This document shows positions 1-11,178 of a stretch of 64,000 nucleotides of DNA, piece after piece. Location of the stretch: contig JAIUPT010000042.1 in NCBI GenBank assembly GCA_022315425.1, positions 1,488,001 through 1,552,000 on the forward strand, written 5' to 3'. A model generated the notes under the pieces. The model saw only the letters and a list, made by a program, of their open reading frames with translations, was not told where the DNA came from and did not search any database. The number at the start of each line of letters is the position of its first letter. The stretch's first letter is position 1. The translations under genes and the position numbers were made by a program. The DNA is from Pseudevernia furfuracea (Eukaryota > Ascomycota > Lecanoromycetes > Lecanorales > Parmeliaceae).

Positions 1-2414
1 CTGCGTTCTTGTCTGGCTGATCAATATCCAACACTTCAACGATCCCTCACACGGCAGCTGGGCTAAAGGAGCTATCTACTATCTCAAGGTATTATCAACC
101 CTAATAAACTCGAAATTGAGATACTAAATGCATGGATAGATTGCCGTATCACTTGGCGTCGCAGCAATACCAGAGGGATTAGCTGTTGTCATCACAACTT
201 GTCTTGCCTTAGGGACTCGAAAAATGGCAGCCAAGAATGCAGTGGTCCGAAGTCTGCCCTCTGTTGAGACACTTGGAAGCTGCAGCGTGATTTGCTCCGA
301 CAAGACTGGTACTCTGACCACAAACCAGATGAGTGTCAACAAGATAGTGTTCTTGAATGGGTCCGGCACCGATCTCGAGGAAATTGATGTACAAGGGACG
401 ACATATTCTCCAGAGGGCGGCATTCTATCTAGTGGCAAATATATGAATGACCTGGCAGCGTCGTCTTTCACGGTCTTGAAGATGACAGAAATCGCTGCGT
501 TGTGTAACGAGTCGCAACTATCTTTCGATTCAAACAGCGGTACATATAGCAACGTTGGCGAGCCGACCGAAGGTGCACTACGTGTTCTCGTGGAAAAGAT
601 AGGCACCCCGGAGCCAGCTGTGAACCAATTGGCCAGAGACTTGCCCGTCCATGAGAGGTTGCATCACACTAGCAAATACTTTGAGGAGAAGAATCCGCTC
701 CTTGCCACGTATGAATTCTCCCGAGACCGCAAGAGTATGTCTGTTCTTGTTGGCAACGGACCGCAAAAACGCCTTCTTGTGAAGGGAGCGCCAGAGTCAG
801 TTCTAGAGCGATGCACACATGCTTTACTAGGCTCGAATGGAAAGCGGGTCTCGCTGAACGATGGACTAGCAAGACTTATATCCGAGAAGGTTGTCGAATA
901 TGGGAGCCGCGGACTTCGAGTCATAGCCCTTGCCAGTGTTGAAGACGTGGGCTCCAATCCTCTACTAAGCTCGGCAAAGACTACGGAGGAGTACTGTCGT
1001 CTGGAGACAAAAATGACTTTGATCGGCTTAGTAGGAATGCTTGATCCACCACGCCCAGAGGTTGCTGAGTCCATCAGAAAATGCAAAGAGGCAGGCATTC
1101 GCGTGGTAGTCATTACTGGAGACAATCAGAGTACAGCCGAGACTATCTGTCGTCAGATCGGCGTTTTTGGCGATCACGAAGATCTAAAAGGGAAGAGTTA
1201 CACTGGTAGAGAATTTGATGCCTTGAGTGATGTCGAAAAGCTCCAGGCTGCCAAGACAGCATTACTCTTCTCTCGAACGGAGCCAACTCATAAGTCTCAA
1301 CTTGTGGATCTACTACAGTCAAGCGGTGAGGTCGTTGCGATGACTGGCGATGGAGTGAATGACGCCCCTGCGCTTAAGAAATCCGACATTGGTGTCGCCA
1401 TGGGCTCTGGAACCGACGTCGCTAAGCTAGCTGCGGACATGGTGCTCGCGGATGATAACTTTGCAACAATAGAAAGCGCTGTCGAAGAAGGCAGATCGAT
1501 CTACAACAACACCCAACAGTTTATTCGCTACCTCATCTCATCCAATATCGGAGAAGTTGTGTCGATATTTCTAACAGCAGCAGCAGGCATGCCAGAGGCA
1601 TTGATTCCGGTACAACTGTTGTGGGTGAACCTCGTGACTGACGGTCTGCCGGCGACGGCGTTATCATTCAATCCCCCGGACCACGACGTGATGAGAAGAC
1701 CACCCAGGGGCCGTGATGAAGCTCTTGTTAGTGGATGGCTATTCTTTAGATACATGGTCATTGGTATCTACGTGGGTGGCGCGACAGTTTTCGGATATGC
1801 CTGGTGGTTCATGTTCAACTCGGAAGGTCCTCAAATCACGTTCTGGCAATTGGTGAGGCCCCAAACAAGAATCTCAAATCTGGAAATTGATGCTAAAAAG
1901 GGGTGTTTAGTCTCACTTCCACCGGTGTTCATCGAAGTTTCCAGAGATTGGCTGTGAGATGTTCTCGAACGAGAGCGCAAAGGCTGCATCGACTATATCG
2001 CTTTCAATGTGAGTATTCTCTCAAAATATCAAGCATCACCTATTAACGAACTCAGCTTGGTCGTTATTGAGATGTTCAACGCCATGAACGCCCTCTCATC
2101 TAGCGAATCTCTTCTCACGCTTCCGCTGTGGGATAATATGATTCTAGTCTATGCCATCACTCTGTCAATGGTCCTTCACTTTGCTTTACTCTACACGCCT
2201 TTTTTACAAACACTCTTCTCTATTGTCCCACTGAACTGGAACGAGTGGCAAGCCGTGTTGCTGATAAGCATACCTGTTATGTAAGTTGCATCAGAGTTTA
2301 CGTAGCATCGAATGCTAACTAATCTCTGCTAGATTCATCGACGAGATCCTCAAATTCGTTGAGCGGAAGATTTACCTACCCAAACCCTTGGAGATTAGAG
2401 CCAAAAAAGAGTAG
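1..2414 (+). CDS. SERCA-type P-type Ca2+-transporting ATPase (5' partial)
   Basis: ATP-driven Ca2+ pump of the endoplasmic reticulum/secretory membranes; its 5' part lies before the window. Exons: 1-88, 140-1852, 1911-2008, 2056-2280, 2333-2414 (stop TAG). Reading starts inside the third membrane helix (VLVWLINIQHFNDP) and continues into helix 4 with the Ca2+-binding PEGL motif. The phosphorylation motif SDKTGTLTTNQM, the ATP-binding KGAPE, the hinge TGDGVNDAPALK, and the C-terminal helices 5-10 with NLVTDGLPA all follow. FNAMNALSSSES is the usual SERCA loop. The intron at 89-139 carries a TACTAA branch point, and the intron at 1853-1910 is needed because the ORF otherwise runs into a stop at 1957. 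The C-terminus (LPKPLEIRAKKE) is lysine-rich. Family assignment is very secure; the exact paralogue is not decided. Confidence 0.95.
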
Positions 2415-2699
2415 AAGGCATTCTTGCATTTACAGACTGTGGAACCCGCGAGCAGTCTTAAAGGGTCATATCGAAATTAGAAGCATAGAACCCAGTTCAA
2501 TTAGAGTATAAATAAAAGCGCCGTTTTCACCTACTCTCTCTATTTTCATCTTGCCTCCGTCTTGAATATGTTAATACTTGGTTGTATTCACGCATGGCAT
2601 TCACTGCCAACATTCATTCGTTTGCAGGTGATTTTGCTTAGAATTCTAAGAACATGTAGCGATGAATCAGAGCATTCGCCGCTGCGTTTCATTCTCTTT

Positions 2700-5269
2700 T
2701 CTCTATTTTTCCCGGGAAAAAATTCTCTTTCGGAACAGAGAAATCCACAACGGGCATCCTCTCTTAAGCTAGATGCCATAGAGAACCTCAAAGCTACGAA
2801 CCTCAAGGCGACCCTCGAACATAAGAGGTTCTTTGTCGATTGGTTCAGAGATCAGGAAGCTGCGGTGGATCTCAAAAACCCTGCGTTACAACTCCAGACA
2901 TTGCTAATAGGAGCGCCGAAGATACGTGCACTCCTCCGAAATATCCGCAGCCAGGTAAGCATCGCCCCCCCCCCCCCCCCCCTTTTTTTTTTGCGAAAAC
3001 CTTCCCATATGAGACCTTAAACCCCCCTCGCCAGAAGAATGAGATCACGAAACTGAAAGACAACCTTTCAAAAGCAGAAGGGAAACTTGTTGCATTGGCG
3101 GCTGCCACAGGGAGAATAGTGACTCTAGTGGACAGCCTATCTGTTGACTATCCGACCAAGAAGCATCCAACTCCGCCCAAATCGACAACTCCACCGAAGC
3201 ATCCAACTCCGTTGATGCCAACTCCACCAAACCATCCGACTTCGCCCAACAAGCCAACTCCGCCCAAGGGGCGTACGCAAAATCGGACAATTCAGATACC
3301 TTGTCAACAGCATCTCTCGACACTGAACGGGATCATAGCCCTGCTATTACAGTAGAACACTTCAATCTCGCAATGAAAGCTTTCAAGCAAGTCGGTCCTC
3401 GCTTGCTTTCGACTTCCTCAAAGGAAGTCGCTGTTGCTTCCTACACGCCGAATTCTACGCTTACGCCCTTTTTCCCTGTCCCGACGTTCTCCCCAGTGAA
3501 TGTTCCAAAGCCGCGTGTTACTTTTCCACCACCTGTCGCTGCGCTTCCATCACCGATTCCGAACCCCTCATCGTCAGATCCTGCACTGTCAATTCCCAGT
3601 GGATCAAATGCAATGGAGGATTTCTACAAACAGGACGCGGGGTAGAATGATTCGGGCACCGAAGTGAAAGCCTCGAGGACGGTCAGGCTTTTACCCGGGG
3701 GGGGGCAAATGTTATGGTTTTCCTGCATGGCAGTAGCTTGGCGTACTTTCTTCCTAGCAATTTCCCGCAGTATCTTTCTAGCTTTCTTTGCGACCTGCCC
3801 TCGCTTCCTTCGCAAGAAGCTCATTGTCATGGATCGTCCTGGAGGTCTCTCGAATCTGGGCAACACATGCTTTATGAACTCTATCATGCACGTAGTGTTC
3901 AACATGCCCGCTTCAGGCGGTAATCATCACTGCAGTAAGTATTGTATCTTCTAATTGTCTTTTATTTTAGCCTCTGAGACCATTCAACATCTAGTCGAAA
4001 AAGAGTCCTCGCCTTCTTCAACACGTGTACCATCTCTTCCGCATGGTATATCCTCATGATCAACAACCAACCAACACTACTCCAACTACCTTTCTGAGAG
4101 ACGTTCGTCAGATGCATCCGAAGCTGTTCTCAGGCGAACAACAATATGCCGTTGAGTTTCTGCTATGGGTGCTTGGCAACCTCGAGGATCTCGCTGATAC
4201 TTTCCGATTCGAAATTGGAACTACCCATAAATGTCCTTTAATTTTTGCCCTTGTTCGCACTGACAAAGACACGACCTTCCGTCTTAGTGCGGTTGAGTCA
4301 CCGTCGGCTCATTCAGCCTCGCTGATCGAATTGATGTCTCAGTATGCAGGCAGAAATGAATACTGCAGCGAATGCAAGAAACAGTTCTTGGAATGGTTCT
4401 TTGCAGAACACTCGAAAATTCCACTTGTCCAATTGCCTCGATTTACTCACGGTGCAACGAACCATCCCCCGGATTCTAGGGAGATCTTTCTTCCTAGCTG
4501 CATATCGACTCAAGGCTGCTGTGTCGCACCACGGCAGCAGCTCTAACACCGGACATTACAAGGCTTTCGTAATAAATACTTGACCTCTTTCACCAACATT
4601 GGGCCGCTCGTTGGGGACCATTCCAAGGTGCCGGTTTCTCCGCAGGCCCCCAATCTCGAGACGTTGAAAGCCACCATAGACAACGTTGAACCGCCTGCTG
4701 ATAAGTCTGCGACTACTGTTCCTGAGGTACAGTGCGCGACTGAATTTTCGGATCTAGCCAAAGGAGTTGATGATGTCACCATGTACAGAAAGGCCCTTGA
4801 GGTGGTCACTTTGGGTTTCGCTACATACGATCTCTACCTTTCTGACGAGTACTAGTACGAACCGATGAAAGGCGTTCTTTAAAGGAAGTGCGCCGCTGTC
4901 AGTGAACCAGACCCAGAGGCTGTGAGGGAACTGGACAGAACTTATGGCGTACACGAAAAGCTCACCTCGGTCATCGAGAATACAATCACGCGTCTACGAT
5001 CCGTCAAGCCGGAACCCTTAGTCAAGGAATGGGAGGTCTTCTTCGACAGTGTCCTCTCAGCAGCAGAAAAGGAGTGGAAATAGATTGCTTAGAATGCAGG
5101 ACCTGAGAGTGAAGGAGCAGATTTGAATGTGAATGCGAAGGAGAGTGCCATCACCGAGACTGAAGTCGATCCAGCCGCCGCTTTGAGTGAGTCAACCAAG
5201 AAGATCAAGAAGTTTGAAGTGGATCCGATGGCCGCACATAAGGAGGCAACGCAGAACGTCGAGTGGTAG
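2700..5269 (+). pseudogene. Decayed ubiquitin-specific protease (USP/UBP)
   Basis: Both hallmarks of a USP cysteine protease are visible. The Cys box GLSNLGNTCFMNSIMH is at about 3842-3889, and the His box HHGSSSNTGHYKAF is at about 4530-4572. A QQ..EFL segment (4139-4162) and a C-x2-C pair (CSECKK, about 4367) also fit the fold. No single frame joins them. An N-terminal coiled-coil part ends in an intron-like gap (2955-3034), the frame then changes near 3150, again between the Cys box and the next block, and again near 4487. In-frame stops are TAG 3643, TAG 3992, TAG 4853, TAA 4880, TAG 5081, TAG 5090 and TAG 5267. Changing each T to C would give glutamine. A TGA near 3145 is the exception but sits at a frame change. 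Substrate and paralogue are unknown. Confidence 0.8.
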
Positions 5270-6260
5270 TGTTTGAACGAATGCAGCATGTCAAGGGGTA
5301 GAGCTGGGACTCACCGTTGGAAAGATCGACTTCACAATGTCCGATCCTTCAAGAATCATCGTTGTTGTTGCAGTACTGCAGAGTGCATTTGGGTCAAGCT
5401 AATGTCCCTTGACGCTAGATAGAAGAATCATACACACACAGGCCAAGGACTCATAGTGCCAGGAACCCGATTCACGCTGTCGCTGGTGGCGTTCGTAGCA
5501 AATTACCGTAGACTGCTCCTGATACCAGAACCCACGAGAACCCAGGAAAACTCATGGTTTTGGAGACCGGTGAGTAGCAGTACTGATTGATCAATCACCT
5601 AAATTGTTGAAAGTTTTAGCCTCTCAGCCCTACTATGCTTGGCATGTACTACAAATAGCAGTACTCCTCCATACAAAACCAGCGGTTACTTACCTGCATC
5701 ACCATACCTTATCACAACATCAATAGTGTTCTTTGAATGTTGACAATGCATTCCTTTCACCAAATAACTCTAGACTTAGAGAAATCTTCGTGTGGTAGGC
5801 TAACATCCACCTCCATACCTTACGTTTCCACAGCCTCGTATCCGAGATTACCCCCGGTCTCCAGCAGGGAATTGGGCCATCTTTTAGGGGGCGATCTGTA
5901 ATAATACTACCTTACGTATGGTACGGTACGGAGTACCTTAAGCGGCTCGGGCAAGTCTGGACTACCTTAAGGTACCTTAAGGCTTAAACGCTTCAGGTAC
6001 TGTACTTTGACTTGCATCATGCTATCATCTCCGCACTGGCTGCAATGTCGAAGATGGCCAATAATCAATTATCATTCACAACTGCTTTGTTTGGCCTTGT
6101 CTCTCAAATTCCTGGAATCATGAGTGGGTGCCTGGGCTGAAAATAGCATGCTTAAAAATCTCCGCGGCTTCGCCCCTTTTGCTCTCCCAAGGCCAAGTTC
6201 TGTGGTTCTATCTGCAGTCCAGAAGCTTCAGGAATAATCATCAAAACACAGGACCAATCT
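5270..6260. other. Intergenic region with TACCTTAAG-type motifs
   Basis: No open frame with protein character was seen. Around 5909-5998 the DNA is built from short overlapping copies of TACCTTA, GGTACGG and ACCTTAAGG, forming small imperfect palindromes. The same TACCTTACC flavour recurs at about 27850-27885. Function is unknown; such motifs are common between fungal genes. Confidence 0.5.
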
Positions 6261-6335
6261 TCTGTCTTCCTCATCTTTCTCATCTTCCTCAACTTCCTCA
6301 TCTTCCTCATCTTCTTTCTTATCTTTCTTATCCCT
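6261..6335. repeat. CT-rich degenerate 9-bp tandem repeat (TCTTCCTCA)
   Basis: Pyrimidine-only run made of about eight degenerate copies of TCTTCCTCA/TCTTTCTTA immediately upstream of the CFEM gene start at 6395. Such CT tracts are common in filamentous fungal core promoters just before the transcription start. Confidence 0.7.
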
Positions 6336-6394
6336 TGCTCTTCGAAAGAAGACTAACGAGGACTTTTTTTCTTCTAACAAATCAGTCGAGAGAA

Positions 6395-7524
6395 ATGAAG
6401 TTCCTTATCCAAATCTTGATCGCCTGCTCTGCCCTCTGCGCAGCTCAACTCCAAGATTTACCTGATGTAAGGCACTTTTGTAGTCAATATCTTCTTGTTC
6501 GAGCCTACTCCTTGAGTCGCGAGACATGTCCTCTTACTCAAGTTTTCATCTACATATGGGAATGCTGACTCCAACTGTGCTAGTGTGCAAAGCCATGTGC
6601 GCCTAGCCTTCCCCCTCAATGTAATCTTGATGTGTCCTGTATTTGCTCGGATTCGTAGGTCTATATTCTTCGCAGCAATTCCTTCCTGGTCCGTTCCCCA
6701 ATTGGATTCTGAGACATGTGTCGAGAGTATCGTTGGACTTGGTTATTTGACTCCTTTACCATCTCAAAGAAGTAATACTGACTCGGAAAATCCAAGCTCT
6801 TGGAGTTAGTAGAAATCACGGACTCCAATTTCTTATCTCTGCTTAAAATTGACCAGTCACCGGCATCAGCTGTTGTTTAAGCACTTCGTGCTCTAAATCG
6901 GATCAACAGAAATCCCTAAACGTCGCTGTACAGTTCTGTAATAAGTGAGTGCACTCCTAGAGCTAACATAAACCTCAATTCACTGACAAGAACCCCACCC
7001 AGCGTCAATGTAAAGTTGCCATCAGCAGCCTCTTGTCCAGCTTCTGCTAGTGCCACCGTAGCAGCCAGCTCTGCCATAGCTGGCGGTAACGTCGTCGCCA
7101 GTGCAGGCGGGACTACCGCTGCTACAGCAAGCGCTGTCTCAGGTACCACTTTGATCTGTGCCTCAGGGGTTTCAACTGCTACTACTATTTCTGCTACTGG
7201 TGGGTGAATGCTTTTTGGTTTTTCTCTCCTTCCGGATCGCGTTGTTCTAGGCCCTTTTTCCTTCATAGACCACATATTTTGCAAGATCTTGCGATGTTTC
7301 TGTCCGCATTCCCTTTGAATGCCCTGTTTCTCGCGGCAATAGTACATCATTATGAACCTGCAGAGCGCCTTAAAAGTTTAATGGCTTATCCACATCCAGG
7401 GTCCTCATCGGCCACGACGGCATCAACTTCAAGCTCTGCAAGCCACGCGTCAGGCGCAGCTCAGGGATTGGGCTCGAACATGGGCGCTGTAGGCGCAGCT
7501 GTGGCTGCTTTGGCATTATTGTAG
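6395..7524 (+). CDS. CFEM-domain GPI-anchored cell-wall/secreted protein
   Basis: Predicted 186 residues from six exons: 6395-6466, 6584-6654, 6797-6804 (8 nt), 6857-6944, 7003-7199, 7400-7524; the sum is 561 nt. The N-terminus MKFLIQILIACSALCAAQ is a signal peptide. The CFEM cysteines follow in order: CAKPC, QCNLDVSCIC, SW...ISCCLSTSC, then AVQFC. A Ser/Thr/Ala-rich stalk follows, and a hydrophobic tail (GAVGAAVAALALL) typical of a GPI signal ends the protein. CFEM proteins bind haem or act at the fungal surface; which applies here cannot be read. The tiny third exon is inferred because it alone restores both frame and CFEM spacing. Two of its introns belong to the introner-like family described separately. 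Without this splicing the locus would look broken. Confidence 0.8.
6467..6583 (+). repeat. Introner-like intron, CFEM intron 1
   Basis: 117-nt intron between signal peptide and CFEM domain. Its core TGAGTCGCGAGACATGT (6523-6539) and its 3' part GCTGACTCCAA match the cores of introns in the M20 peptidase gene 5 kb away. Judged homologous by eye. Confidence 0.6.
6655..6796 (+). repeat. Introner-like intron, CFEM intron 2
   Basis: 142-nt intron. It begins GTAGGTCTATATTCTTCG, carries TTCTGAGACATGTGTCGAG (6706-6724) and ends TACTGACTCGGAAAATCCAAG-like (from 6776). These three blocks align in order with the M20 introns 11253-11399 and 11673-11819. Confidence 0.65.
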
Positions 7525-8901
7525 CTTGAGCGATGTCCGGGCGTCGTCTTTAGTATTTCCTTACTAACGCATGGGATGGAGTACTGATCACAGCGGGTTG
7601 AGTGGTATTGCATCCTCTCTACACGAATATACCAGGCCTGGTAATCGTAAATGTTGAATTTGTGAGCGTTTGCGGAGCGAATGTCCCCAAACAGAATGCA
7701 TCTCATGGATACCGTGCTCATATGAGAATCCTTTGATGACTCTATCTGTTAATTACCATTTTCTTTTCGCTGGACCGCCCATATTTGATTCAAGTAGGTG
7801 CTGCAGCTTACGGCATTGCTCGCTTCATGGAATGTGCTGCTCAAACAGGTAAGATATTCCGAGAGTCAAAAGATTTCCCATAAGACGGATTTTGTGACTG
7901 CGGTTGCCCAAAGACTTTCTCATATGCTTTAAAAATGTGGGACTCACGAATGCTAGATTCTCCACTTGGGCGTTTTTGGCTTGTTCACATTTGCACATTT
8001 GAGAGAATATAACCATCAACCTTTGGATCTTGATAGGCGTACGTGTTCTGTTAAGATTCCGAAATTCAGGTCTGATAACAGCAAGCCCAGGAAACCGAGC
8101 ACGAGTGAGGGCAAGCAGACGATTTCGTCGAATCTCTATCTCTCGACCGGAACAATACTAGAGCTGGAAAGGTTGAAGTCTTTCAGCTCATGGTTTCCGA
8201 GGTGTAGTTAAAGAGGTGCAGTAATGAAATTAATACAAGTATCTTATCACTGTGAGGCTCTGCAGCATATTGCATACCACAATAATAATATGCAAAGTTC
8301 ATGCACCGATGCGAGGACAATGGACATTGTCAAGCTCGGATAGTCCCGCGCGTTATCGAGCAGTAGGCAATTAAATAAGTACCCCCACTTCTTTTTCTCT
8401 TCGGGGATTAAAAAGCTAGCGTCAGCCCTTGTAAACCATCCATTTTATCGTTTATCATTTGCTTCCAGCAACGCCCTACCCTTTTCTTTCTTTCCATCTT
8501 TCCATCGGTGTATCTTTCTCCAGTCTATCAATCAAATGGACCACAAAAATATCCCCATTCAAAGCAAATCAACTATCAGCATCGTCGCTCAACAATCTCC
8601 AAGCTCTCGCCCGTCACCGTCTATATATCTGTGGGACAAGGACACCGAGAATGTTCCACTCCTACACCCACTGCCACCCTTCTTGCAAACCTTGACATAA
8701 TCTCATCCTCTTGTCGCCTCCTCAACTACCACCGTCTTTGCCCTCCCACTCCCGCTCATCTCCCCTACCGACGTCTTTGACATTCCACCCCGCACAAAGC
8801 GACTGCCAGCCTGCAGACCATTCACACGCTCTCTTACATCACCCATTGCCTATCTTGGATATCTCCCAACGTCATTTGCCGGCAGCGGTTAAGTCTGCCA
8901 T
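7525..8901. other. Intergenic region with a weak possible gene fragment
   Basis: A frame at about 7959-8211 (+) reads as a hydrophobic start followed by a basic, polar tail ending at TAG 8209-8211. It is preceded by an intron-like segment 7851-7958 (GTAAGA...GCTAG). No conserved motif was recognised and no start is convincing, so it is not called as a gene. The last 450 bases are the CT- and CA-rich leader of the permease. Confidence 0.4.
8244..8457. promoter_or_regulatory. Cluster of four GATA-factor sites upstream of permease
   Basis: TTATCA at 8244-8249 and 8452-8457 and TTATCG at 8353-8358 and 8445-8450 all read HGATAR on the minus strand, the target of AreA/NIT2-type nitrogen GATA factors. 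Nitrogen-regulated expression of the downstream permease is an inference; single sites occur by chance. Confidence 0.4.
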
Positions 8902-10760
8902 ATGGCGAAAGAAGCGTTTCAAGAGACCAAAGTAGACCCTCTAATGTCCTCGCCCGAATCCGGTTCCCTCGATTCCAATGCCGTTGGTCACACACAGCCA
9001 ATCTATGATGACAAAGTAGAACGCAAAGCAAGTGTTCCTCGTCGCATTGTCGACAGCTTCAGGCGGGACCCTCATTCTCGAGTCACTCCCAGTGGTGTCA
9101 TCGGTGCCAATGGCGTCGTCTTTGATGCCGAAGCCGCTGCACAAGCCACTGCAGATTCGCCGTTGGCCAGGAAGTTGAAAGGACGACATTTGCAGATGAT
9201 AGCTATTGGAGGGTCGATCGGTATGGTATTCATCTTCCAGCTGGCTAGCTCAGTACTTATCCTTATACAGGCACTGGTCTTTTCGTCGCCTCTGGAAAAT
9301 CCCTCTCTAACGGCGGTCCAGCATCGGTGTTGATCGCATACAGTCTCATAGGGGTCATGCTCTTCTGTACAGTCCAAGCTCTTGGCGAAATGGCTGTCCT
9401 GTTCCCGGTCGCTGGTTCTTTCTCCGCCTACTCAACTCGCTTTCTCGACCCAGCCTGGGGGTTCGCAATGGGCTGGAACTACGCAATGCAATGGCTGGTG
9501 GTCCTGCCCCTCGAAGTTGTCGCTGCAGCAATCACAGTCAACTACTGGAACTCTAAGATCTCTCCTGCCGCCTGGGTTGCCATCTTCCTCACCATCATCA
9601 TAAGCATCAACTTGTTCGGTGTCAGAGGCTATGGTGAAGCGGAATTTGTCTTCTCCATCATAAAAGTCATAGCAGTTGTCGGCTTTATAGTACTCGGAAT
9701 CATCCTCGACATTGGTGGCGGTCCCAATGGAGGGTATATAGGTGGAAAATACTGGCATAACCCCGGAGCCTTTCACAACGGCTTCAAGGGTCTCTGCTCT
9801 GTTTTCGTCACTGCCGCTTTTGCTTTTGCCGGAACGGAACTTGTCGGTCTTGCGGCTGCTGAGACTGCTAACCCTCGCAAATCCCTGCCAACCGCAGTAA
9901 AGCAGGTCTTCTGGCGCATTGCTCTGTTCTACGTTGTTTCTCTGACTCTTGTCGGCCTGCTGGTCCCCTATAGCGACCCCCGACTGATCGGCTCTTCGGC
10001 TTCGGACGCCAAAGCCTCTCCTTTTGTTATCGCCATCCAAAATGCCGGCATCACCGGCCTGGACTCTGTCATGAACGTTGTGATCATGATTGCAGTCCTC
10101 TCCGTCGGCAACTCCTCGATCTACGGCTCTTCGCGTACCCTAGCTGCCCTGGCAGAGCAAGGCCAAGCGCCCAAGATGTTTGCTTACATTGACCGAAAAG
10201 GCCGTCCGCTTGTTGCCATTGTCTTTGCTTCCGCCTTGGGTTTCCTCGCTTTCCTTGCGGCATCAGATAAAGAAGAACAAGCATTCTTGTGGATGCAAGC
10301 TCTCAGCGGTCTCAGCTCAATCTTCACTTGGGGCTCTATCTGCCTCTGCCACATCCGATTTCGAAGAGCGTGGATGAGGCAGGGTCACACCCTTGATCAG
10401 CTAGCTTTCCGTTCCCAAGCCGGTGTCCTTGGCTCTTGGATTGGTTTCCTTTTCAACGTCCTGGTGCTCATTGCACAGTTCTGGACTGGCATTGCCCCAG
10501 TACCCAACCAGGATGGCACTCGGGTGACCGGTGCCGCGGCTTTGACGGAGAATTTCTTCGCGGCGTATCTGGCTGTGCCTATCGTGCTGTTATTCTACAT
10601 CGTTTACAAGATCCTCTATAAGACACCTTTCATGAGGACCCAGGACATGGATCTCAAAACGGGAGTGAGGGAGCTTGATTTGAGGGAGCTTCTAGCTGAA
10701 GAGGTGGCGGAAAAGGCCCAATGGCCGAAGTGGAAGAAAGCTTACAAACTCTTCTGTTAG
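8902..10760 (+). CDS. Amino-acid permease (AAT/YAT family)
   Basis: 602 residues in two exons, 8902-9220 and 9271-10760. A 50-nt intron interrupts the signature IGGSIGTGLFVASG exactly as in fungal amino-acid permeases. About 100 polar residues precede twelve hydrophobic segments. Conserved features include the GEMA(V)LFPVAGSF segment, FAGTELVGLAAAET with the family's glutamate, NPRKSLP, and the loop SSRTLAALAEQGQAPK. It is a plasma-membrane H+-coupled amino-acid importer of the Gap1/Agp type; substrate range cannot be read. The leader is about 450 nt with a TTAAATAAG TATA-like element near 8371 and GATA sites further up. It is convergent with the M20 peptidase gene. Confidence 0.93.
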
Positions 10761-11178
10761 ATCACATTCACTGGTTCGAATGCACCATCTTTCATACGGC
10801 TTAACATACATTGAACGGCGTTGGGGCAATAGTTTATAGTGAGAGATATGGGCAGCGTTCGGGCGCATTGGGAAAGGAATGAGCTGTAATGGAGTCTCGG
10901 GACATGGTCAGGGCAAGGCAAACTGCGATCTACGCAAGGATACCCCATGGGCACGGTCGGATTTTCGGGGTCTGGTAGGGTGTAACAGGCCAGGTCTTTA
11001 AGCATTAGAAAAAACATTTTCACAATCGAAACACTCTCATGCGAGATGCTGCATGCAATGAATCAGAAAAGAAGAGGCCGTATGGATCAGCTAGGTCATT
11101 AGACAGCCAATCTTTATCCAAGGGATGAGGACGAGTTGTACTCGTGTTCAATGCTTGTATTTGCTATTTCTCATCCTG
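10761..11178. other. Convergent 3' flank, no gene seen
   Basis: 418 bases between the stops of the permease (+) and the peptidase (-). Only short shadow frames are present. Confidence 0.6.

Noticed and set aside
2966..2993. C(n)T(n) homopolymer run
   Set aside because: It lies inside a probable intron of the pseudogene; it may also be a sequencing-prone site and has no evident role.
3150..3300. Pro-rich frame with repeated HPTPPK-like units
   Set aside because: The neighbouring frame of the same bases reads as ordinary Asn/Ser/Ala-rich protein that continues into the USP pseudogene, so the Pro repeats look like a frameshift artefact.
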